Part shown: positions 32,442-38,389 of the stretch, one piece after another | How the letters are laid out: the number at the start of each line of letters is the position of its first letter | Position numbering within the stretch: position 1 is the first letter of the stretch | NCBI GenBank assembly: GCA_945952065.1 | Contig: CAMFGY010000038.1 | Coordinates: 1 to 38,389 of the forward strand | Source: an uncultured Burkholderiales bacterium | Lineage (GTDB): Bacteria; Pseudomonadota; Gammaproteobacteria; Burkholderiales; Burkholderiaceae_C | Reading direction: 5' to 3' | Length of the DNA: 38,389 nt | Translations under genes and position numbers: made by a program | The notes under the pieces: model-generated | Seen by the model: the letters and a program-made list of their open reading frames with translations, nothing else | The model's database searches: none | Told to the model about the DNA's origin: nothing

Positions 32442-33398
32442 TCAGAATCCGTTGCTGGCCAGATAGCTGGCCCAGAGTTGCTCAAAGCGATCTTCCGCAC
32501 CCGCTTCGCCCGCCGCCATCTGGGGCAAGAGCTGGCAAAACGGCAGCATGTCCTCTTGCTGGCTGTAACGTTGAATCAAAGCGGCAGCAATGCCGTGGTA
32601 GCACAGGCGCGCGTGGTATTCGCCCAAGCGCCCCAGCTTTTTGCCGCCCAAGGCCAAGGCCACATAGCCCAGGTGCGCGGCCTTCATGTATTTGCCAAAC
32701 AGCTGCGAGGAATGCCCATCGCCGCCAGTTCGGAAGTAGCCCAGCCGGTCTTGAATGTAGGCAATCGGGCCCCGAATGCTGGCCGCCAAGAAGAAGCCCA
32801 GATCCCAAAGCCCGGCATAGGACACACCCGCAAACTCATGCTGGAACAAAAGCTCAGCCACATGGGAGCGAAACACGCAGTTGGAGAACTCGCCAAACCA
32901 GTTCTGGCACTGCGGCACCGTGCTGACAAACATGGCGCCCGCGTCCAGGGTCACCAAGCGATTCAATGAATTGAACACCCCTTCCGGGATGGGCATGCCT
33001 TCAATCGGTTGGCCCCGCTCATTGGCCGTCCAGCGCGCGCTGATGCTGCAAGGAAAGGTCCCCGCTTCTTGGGCATTGAAATGACGAGCGTAGAAGTCAG
33101 GGTAGATGACATCGTCATCCAACAAGATGTGGACCAACTCCGAACTGCCGTCCCACAGCTGGATCAGGTGCCGCAGGTTTTGATAAGCGCCGGTTTTGGG
33201 GCCCTCCACCAGCTCAATCGGGATGCGAGCGCGCAAGTAAGCCATCTCGGGGCTGTTCAAGCGCTCGGAGAACTCGCCATTCGGACTGTCATCGGAAATG
33301 ATCACCCGATGACTGGCGCGCGTCTGCGTGGCCAGGCCGGTCAGCAGCTCTTGCATGTACTTGGTCTTGTAGGCCGGTATCAGGGTGGTGATTTTCAT
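32442..33398 (-). CDS. Family 2 (GT-A) glycosyltransferase
   Basis: This protein has 318 aa from the ATG at 33398 (MKITTLIPAYKTKYMQELL, a standard GT2 beginning). SDDSPNG follows the second strand, and the metal/nucleotide-sugar motif is DDD (94-96, in HILLDDDVIYPDFY). The C-terminal half includes LWDLGFFLAAS and YFRTGGDGHSS, like polysaccharide or protein glycosyltransferases with GT2 folds. It has no membrane helices. An in-frame extension to 33470 is possible but lacks family resemblance. It starts the minus-strand cluster, 2 nt from the broken acyltransferase, and is divergent from the giant repeat gene. Confidence 0.85.
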   Translation of the reverse strand: MKITTLIPAYKTKYMQELLTGLATQTRASHRVIISDDSPNGEFSERLNSPEMAYLRARIPIELVEGPKTGAYQNLRHLIQLWDGSSELVHILLDDDVIYPDFYARHFNAQEAGTFPCSISARWTANERGQPIEGMPIPEGVFNSLNRLVTLDAGAMFVSTVPQCQNWFGEFSNCVFRSHVAELLFQHEFAGVSYAGLWDLGFFLAASIRGPIAYIQDRLGYFRTGGDGHSSQLFGKYMKAAHLGYVALALGGKKLGRLGEYHARLCYHGIAAALIQRYSQQEDMLPFCQLLPQMAAGEAGAEDRFEQLWASYLASNGF

Positions 33399-33901
33399 GG
33401 GCGAAGAGACGTCCGAAGTCGATCCAAGCCTGGAACTCAGGCTTTGGCGGAGCAGATTTGAGCGCAGCACTTCACAGGCTCAAGCGAAGAACAGCCAAGT
33501 TTTGCTACAGCTTTTGCGAGCTTGGCCGAAAACGTCCGCCCCTAGCATTGCTCCACCTTGCCGTCCGTGGGTTCGCCTGCGCGAGTCAGGGCTTTCGACG
33601 TCTGACTTGAGCCACCATGCCCAATTCATTGGCCCCTTTCGCTGTGAAGTCCAAACCTGTGACTCCAAAGGCCCTCCCCCCCTTTGGAGTGGGGGCAGGC
33701 TCGGCTCAAGTTAAGGACCAGCACGCCGAAATCCGACTGAACGACCAAGAGTCTTGCCTTGCGGAGCGTGGCTTCGCGCCTGACTGCTTGATAGGCATTT
33801 TTAAACCCGTATTTGCGGCGCTGCTGCCGTCATTCGCAAACAGCGCCAACAGGCCGATCGAATTTCGAACGACCTTGCCCAATTAACCAAGTGAGCTAAG
33901 C
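33399..33901. other. Divergent intergenic region between the glycosyltransferase and the giant repeat gene
   Basis: About 500 nt without a convincing gene. It holds a 7-bp inverted repeat (AAGCCTG ... CAGGCTT, 33426-33444) in the glycosyltransferase leader. It also holds a perfect 9-bp inverted repeat (ACTCCAAAG ... CTTTGGAGT, 33662-33690) whose loop includes seven consecutive C. No strong sigma-70 pair stands out; TTGATA near 33787 followed by AT-rich sequence is the best plus-strand candidate. The ribosome-binding site before the ATG at 33902 is weak (AAGTGAG). Short open frames here do not resemble proteins I know. Confidence 0.5.
33662..33690. repeat. Perfect 9-bp inverted repeat with C7 loop
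   Basis: Arms at 33662-33670 and 33682-33690 enclose an 11-nt loop with a run of seven C. It lies 212 nt upstream of the giant repeat gene. No U-tract follows, so it is not a clear terminator; an mRNA-leader structure or protein-binding site is possible. Confidence 0.45.
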
Positions 33902-36900
33902 ATGTCCTCATCCATTTCGTCCTTCGGAACGGCAGCGATTCAAAAGTTGAGCACCAAAGGCTTGGCCAAGCTCACCACGGAAGACTGGGCAGCCTTCAGC
34001 TCCGACCAGATCATTGCACTGACCACGGCCCAGGTCAGCTCGCTGGGATCTTTTGCCATTCGAGCGCTGAGCACGGACCAGCTCCGCGCCCTGGAGTCCG
34101 ACGACTTCCGGGTCTTGAATTCGGCCGCCATCCGCGCACTGACCACCGAGCAGTTCGCCGCCCTGGGCACCGATCAGATTGAGCGTTTGACCTCGACACA
34201 GCTGAAGGTGCTGGCCTCCAACCAAATCGCAGGCCTGTCCAGCGACAGCCTGAACGCTTTGAACACAGAGCAGTTCCGCAGCTTGGGCTCGGCGCAGATC
34301 GGTGCCATCACCACCGATCAGCTGCGCACCATGACCACGGAAGACTTGGCCGCGATCAGCACCGCATCGATCAAGGGCTTCGCCTCCAACCAGCTCGGCG
34401 CCTTGAGTACCGACGGTGTCGTGGCCATGAGCACGGCCCAATTCGCGGCGCTGACCTCGGCCCAATTGCGGGGCTTGAACAGCGACCAGATCGCCAAGCT
34501 GGAAAGCGACGATCTGCGCGCCATCAGCACCACGGCTTTGCGCGCCCTGGGCACCGATCAACTGGCGGCGCTCAGCACCGACCAAATGACCAAGCTGACG
34601 GTCGCTCAGGTGAACTCTTTGAGTTCATCGCAAATTGCGGGCTTGAGCACGGACAATTTGAACGCGCTGACCACCGAGCAGTTCAAGCAAATGGGGTCGG
34701 CCCAGGTCGGTGCGATCACCACCGATCAGCTGCGTGCCATGCAGACCGAAGACTTGGTCGCCATCAGCAGCAGCGGCATCCGTGGCCTGAGCTCGGCCCA
34801 AATCGCCGCATTGACCACCGACGAGACGGTGGCCCTGACGACCGCGCAATTCGCCGCGCTCAGCTCAGCACAAATCAAGGGCCTGACCAGTGAGCAGATT
34901 TCCAAGCTGGAAACTGACGATCTGCGCGCCATCAGCACCGGCGCGATTCGCGCCTTGGGCACCGACCAGCTCGCCGCCCTGACCACCGACGAGATCGGCA
35001 AGCTCAGCACGACACAAGTCAATGCCCTGACCTCCACCCAAGTGGGCGGTTTGAGCAGCGACAACCTGAATGCACTGACGACCGAGCAATTCAAGCTGAT
35101 GGGTTCGGCGCAAATCGGTGCCATCACCACCGATCAGCTCAAGACCATGACGACCGAGGACTTGGCCGCCATCAGCACCGCGGGCATCCGCGGCCTGAGC
35201 TCCTCGCAAATCGCCGCACTGACCACCGACGAAACCGTGGCCATGACCACGGCGCAGTTCGCCGCCCTGAGCTCTTCGCAAATCAAAGGCCTGACCAGCG
35301 AGCAGATCTCCAAGCTGGAAACCGATGATTTGCGCGCCATCAGCACTGGCGCCATCCGTGCCCTGGGCACCGATCAGCTGGCCGCCTTGACCACCGACGA
35401 GATCGGCAAGCTCAGCACGACCCAAGTCAATGCCCTGAGTTCCAGCCAGATCGCCGGCCTGAGCAGTGACAACCTGAACGCCTTCACCACCGAGCAGTTC
35501 AAGCTGATGGGTTCGGCGCAGATTGGCGCCATCACCACCGATCAACTGCAGACCCTGACGACCGAGGATTTGGTCGCCATCAGCACGGCCGGCATCCGTG
35601 GCCTGAGCTCGACCCAAATTGCCGCGCTGAGCACCGACGAAACCGTGGCCATGACCACGGCCCAATTCGCCGCACTGAGCTCCTCGCAAATCAAGGGCCT
35701 GACCAGCGATCAAATCGCCAAGCTCGAAAGTGACGACCTGCGCGCCATCAGTACCGCCGCCCTGCGCGCCATGGGCACCGATCAGCTGGCCGCTTTGACG
35801 ACCGACGAGATCAGCAAGCTGACTTCGGCCCAAGTCAATGCCTTGACCTCCACCCAGGTGGGCGGTTTGAGCAGTGACAACCTGAACGCCTTCACCACCG
35901 AGCAGTTCAAGCTGATGGCCTCGGCCCAGATTGGCGCCATCAGCACCGATCAGCTCAAGACCATGACGACCGAGGACTTGGTCGCCATCAGCACCAATGG
36001 CATCCGCGGCCTGAGCTCCACACAAATCGCTGCGCTGACCACGGACGAAACCGTGGCCCTGACGACCGCGCAATTCGCCGCCTTGGGCTCCGCACAAATC
36101 AAGGGCCTGAACAGCGACCAGCTCTCCAAGCTCGAGAGTGACGACCTGCGCGCCATCAGCACCGCAGCCATCCGTGCCCTGGGCACCGATCAGCTGGCAG
36201 CCTTGACGACCGACGAGATCAGCAAGCTCAGCTCCGCCCAAGTCAATGCCCTCACCTCCACCCAAGTGGGCGGTTTGAGCAGCGACAACCTGAATGCCTT
36301 CACCACCGAGCAGTTCAAGCTGATGGGTTCGGCCCAGATCGGCGCCATCAGCACCGATCAGATCAAGACCATGACCACCGAGGACTTGGTCGCCATCAGC
36401 ACCAACGGCATCCGCGGTCTGAGCTCGACGCAGGTCGCTGCGCTGACCACCGACGAAACCGTGGCCATGACGACCGCACAGTTCGCGGCGCTGAGCTCGG
36501 CGCAAATCAAGGGCTTGAACAGCGAGCAGATCTCCAAGCTGGAAAGCGATGATTTGCGCGCCATCAGCACCACTGCGCTGCGCGCCCTGGGCACCGACCA
36601 GCTGGCCGCTTTGACGACCGACGAGATTGGCAAGCTCAGCACGGCCCAGGTCAATGCATTGACCTCGACACAAATCGCCGGCTTGAGCAGCGACAACTTG
36701 AACGCTTTCACAACGGAACAGTTCAAGTTGATGGGCTCGGCTCAGATCGGCGCCATCAGCACCGATCAGCTCAAGACCATGACGACCGAGGACTTGGTCG
36801 CCATCAGCACCAATGGCATCCGCGGCCTGAGCTCGGCGCAGGTCGCTGCGCTGACCACCGACGAAACCGTGGCCATGACCACGGCCCAGTTTGCCGCGCT

Positions 36901-38389
36901 CAGCTCCTCGCAAATCAAGGGCCTGAACAGCGATCAACTGTCCAAGCTGGAAAGCGATGACCTGCGCGCCATCAGCACCGCCGCCATCCGCGCCCTGGGC
37001 ACCGATCAGCTCGCCGCCCTGACCACGGATGAGATCAGCAAGTTGACCTCGGCCCAGATCAACGCGCTCACCTCCACCCAAATCGCCGGCCTGAGCAGCG
37101 ACAGCCTGAATGCCTTCACCACTGAGCAATTCAAGCTGATGGGCTCGGCCCAGATCGGCGCCATCGGCACCGACCAGCTGCGCACCATGACGACCGAAGA
37201 CTTGGTCGCCATCAGCACCAACGGCATCCGCGGTCTGAGCTCGGCGCAGATTGCCGCGCTGACCACGGACGAAACCGTGGCCATGACCACGGCCCAGTTC
37301 GCTGCGCTGACTTCGGCGCAAATCAAGGGGCTGACCACCGAGCAAATCGCCAAGCTGGAAACCGATGACCTGCGCGCCCTCACCACCTCGCCGGTGCGGG
37401 CCCTCGGCACCGATCAATTGGGCGCCCTGACCACCGATGAGATTGCCAAGCTCACCTCTTCACAGGTCAACGCCCTCACCTCGACCCAAATCGCCGGCCT
37501 GAGCAGCGACAGCCTGAACGCCTTCACCACCGAGCAGTTCAAGCTGATGGGCTCGGCCCAGATCGGTGCCATCACCACCGATCAGCTCAAGACCATGACG
37601 ACCGAGGACTTGGTCGCCATCAGCACCGCAGGCTTGCGAGGCTTGAGCTCGGCCCAAATCGCTGCGCTGACCACCGATGAAACGGTGGCGCTGAGCACCG
37701 CGCAGTTCGCAGCATTGAGCTCTTCTCAGGTGCTGGGTCTGAACAGCGAGCAAATCTCCAAGCTGGAGAGCGATGATCTGCGTGCCATCAGCACGGCGGC
37801 CATCCGCGCCCTGAGCACGGATCAGCTGGCCGCTCTGACCACCGACGAAATCAGCAAGCTGAGCTCCACCCAGGTCAACGCGCTGACCTCCACCCAAGTG
37901 GGCGGCTTGAGCAGCGACAACCTGAACGCCTTCACGACGGAGCAGTTCAAGCTGATGGGCTCGGCTCAGATCGGCGCCATCAGCACCGACCAGCTCAAGA
38001 CCATGACGACCGAAGACTTGGTCGCCATCAGCACCAACGGCATCCGCGGCCTGAGCTCGGCGCAAATCGCCGCGCTGACCACCGACGAGACCGTGGCCAT
38101 GACCACGGCCCAGTTCGCCGCGCTCACGTCGGCACAAGTCAAGGGCCTGAACAGCGATCAACTGGCCAAGCTCGAAAGCGATGACTTGCGTGCCATCAGC
38201 ACCGCAGCCATCCGCGCCCTGAGCACCGATCAACTGGCCGCCTTGACGACCGACGAGATTGGCAAACTCAGCACCACGCAAGTCAATGCCCTGACCTCCA
38301 CCCAAGTGGGCGGTTTGAGCAGCGACAACCTGAACGCCTTCACCACCGAGCAGTTCAAGCTGATGGGCTCGGCCCAGATCGGCGCCATC
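33902..38389 (+). CDS. Giant octapeptide-repeat protein, 3' end beyond the window
   Basis: From the ATG at 33902 the frame is open for 1496 codons to the edge, with no stop. The whole visible protein divides into 187 octads of pattern [S/T/G]-[S/T]-x-[Q/E/D]-[I/L/F/V]-x-x-[L/I/M], e.g. TTDQLAAL, SSAQIKGL, ESDDLRAI. Octads 1-15 are diverged; from octad 16 they fall into units of 17. I saw no Cys or Tyr, a single Trp near residue 30 and almost no Pro. There is no N-terminal signal peptide (MSSSISSFGTAAIQKL). Each octad starts with an N-cap-like Ser/Thr followed three residues later by Gln/Glu/Asp, suiting a chain of short stacked helices, although a solenoid of another type is possible. I infer a large secreted or surface protein, perhaps exported by a C-terminal type I signal outside the window. 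Function unknown. Confidence 0.88.
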   Translation, partial: MSSSISSFGTAAIQKLSTKGLAKLTTEDWAAFSSDQIIALTTAQVSSLGSFAIRALSTDQLRALESDDFRVLNSAAIRALTTEQFAALGTDQIERLTSTQLKVLASNQIAGLSSDSLNALNTEQFRSLGSAQIGAITTDQLRTMTTEDLAAISTASIKGFASNQLGALSTDGVVAMSTAQFAALTSAQLRGLNSDQIAKLESDDLRAISTTALRALGTDQLAALSTDQMTKLTVAQVNSLSSSQIAGLSTDNLNALTTEQFKQMGSAQVGAITTDQLRAMQTEDLVAISSSGIRGLSSAQIAALTTDETVALTTAQFAALSSAQIKGLTSEQISKLETDDLRAISTGAIRALGTDQLAALTTDEIGKLSTTQVNALTSTQVGGLSSDNLNALTTEQFKLMGSAQIGAITTDQLKTMTTEDLAAISTAGIRGLSSSQIAALTTDETVAMTTAQFAALSSSQIKGLTSEQISKLETDDLRAISTGAIRALGTDQLAALTTDEIGKLSTTQVNALSSSQIAGLSSDNLNAFTTEQFKLMGSAQIGAITTDQLQTLTTEDLVAISTAGIRGLSSTQIAALSTDETVAMTTAQFAALSSSQIKGLTSDQIAKLESDDLRAISTAALRAMGTDQLAALTTDEISKLTSAQVNALTSTQVGGLSSDNLNAFTTEQFKLMASAQIGAISTDQLKTMTTEDLVAISTNGIRGLSSTQIAALTTDETVALTTAQFAALGSAQIKGLNSDQLSKLESDDLRAISTAAIRALGTDQLAALTTDEISKLSSAQVNALTSTQVGGLSSDNLNAFTTEQFKLMGSAQIGAISTDQIKTMTTEDLVAISTNGIRGLSSTQVAALTTDETVAMTTAQFAALSSAQIKGLNSEQISKLESDDLRAISTTALRALGTDQLAALTTDEIGKLSTAQVNALTSTQIAGLSSDNLNAFTTEQFKLMGSAQIGAISTDQLKTMTTEDLVAISTNGIRGLSSAQVAALTTDETVAMTTAQFAALSSSQIKGLNSDQLSKLESDDLRAISTAAIRALGTDQLAALTTDEISKLTSAQINALTSTQIAGLSSDSLNAFTTEQFKLMGSAQIGAIGTDQLRTMTTEDLVAISTNGIRGLSSAQIAALTTDETVAMTTAQFAALTSAQIKGLTTEQIAKLETDDLRALTTSPVRALGTDQLGALTTDEIAKLTSSQVNALTSTQIAGLSSDSLNAFTTEQFKLMGSAQIGAITTDQLKTMTTEDLVAISTAGLRGLSSAQIAALTTDETVALSTAQFAALSSSQVLGLNSEQISKLESDDLRAISTAAIRALSTDQLAALTTDEISKLSSTQVNALTSTQVGGLSSDNLNAFTTEQFKLMGSAQIGAISTDQLKTMTTEDLVAISTNGIRGLSSAQIAALTTDETVAMTTAQFAALTSAQVKGLNSDQLAKLESDDLRAISTAAIRALSTDQLAALTTDEIGKLSTTQVNALTSTQVGGLSSDNLNAFTTEQFKLMGSAQIGAI
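34262..38389 (+). repeat. 408-bp higher-order tandem repeat (17 x 24 bp), ten full copies plus a partial
   Basis: Units start at 34262, 34670, 35078, 35486, 35894, 36302, 36710, 37118, 37526 and 37934, each exactly 408 nt apart. An eleventh begins at 38342 and is cut by the edge. Each unit begins with the octad TTEQFKLM (NTEQFRSL in the first) and ends with SSDNLNAF or close variants. The basic period is 24 nt, one octapeptide. The first unit is the most diverged and later ones are nearly uniform, with variants at octads 15-16 shuffled between units. The preceding 360 nt (15 octads) is a still more degraded partial unit. Confidence 0.95.

Noticed and set aside
33385-33886. Two short plus-strand frames (109 and 89 codons) in the intergenic region before the giant gene
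   Set aside because: No ribosome-binding site, family resemblance or conserved start; one overlaps the inverted repeat. They are kept as non-coding leader.
34865-37417. Long minus-strand open frame (850 codons) and several shorter ones opposite the octad repeats, with Gly/Ala/Asp/Gln-rich repetitive translation
   Set aside because: They mirror the 24-bp repeat of the plus-strand gene: the biased codons (ACC, GAC, CAG, CTG) leave antisense frames free of stops. Synonymous changes between units preserve the plus-strand octads, and the plus frame runs through the whole region with a sensible start.
33902-38389. Regular direct repeats as a CRISPR array
   Set aside because: The period is 24 nt with no unique spacers, and the whole array is one open coding frame.

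Overview
The window looks like chromosomal DNA of a beta-proteobacterium of the order Burkholderiales, probably a freshwater Roseateles/Inhella/Leptothrix-type genus. The basis is the protein sequences and the conserved minus-strand order leuC-leuD-leuB-asd-fimV-truA-trpF-trpB-trpA-accD-folC-dedD-cvpA-purF-metZ-gltX. The genus is a guess from protein style; no database was searched.

Layout. (1) Positions 1-165, minus strand: the 5' part of tRNA-Glu(UUC) and a complete tRNA-Ala(GGC), lying downstream of gltX. (2) 289-12040, minus: a tightly packed housekeeping cluster (truA, trpFBA, accD, folC, dedD, cvpA, purF, metZ, gltX). It includes ATGA stop/start overlaps and covers tRNA charging, methionine, purine, folate, fatty-acid and tryptophan synthesis. 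(3) 12131-16352, minus: fimV (cell-pole/pilus assembly) and asd, with a strong intrinsic terminator after fimV. (4) 16456-20602, minus: leuB, leuD, leuC and a LysR regulator. (5) 20701-29602, minus: a propionyl-CoA to succinyl-CoA operon holding methylmalonyl-CoA mutase, a GNAT protein, the MeaB G-protein, propionyl-CoA carboxylase beta, a small exported protein, the biotinylated carboxylase alpha subunit, a VOC epimerase-like protein and a hot-dog thioesterase. A divergent GntR/FCD regulator (29692-30357, plus) faces it across an AT-rich palindrome. (6) 30382-33398, minus: a glycan cluster with a glycosyltransferase-methyltransferase fusion, a hexapeptide acyltransferase broken by a frameshift, and a family-2 glycosyltransferase. 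(7) 33902 to the right edge, plus: the start of a very large open reading frame with no stop in the window.

The last item is the most unusual part of the window. All 1496 visible codons fall into 187 consecutive octapeptides of the pattern [S/T/G]-[S/T]-x-[Q/E/D]-hydrophobic-x-x-[L/I/M]. These are grouped into a higher-order repeat of exactly 17 octads (136 residues, 408 bp), present in ten complete phased copies with an eleventh beginning at the edge. The protein has no N-terminal signal peptide, is very rich in Ser/Thr and lies divergently next to glycosyltransferases. I infer a giant surface or secreted repeat protein, possibly exported by a C-terminal signal and glycosylated by its neighbours. 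The function is unknown and the 3' end lies outside the window.
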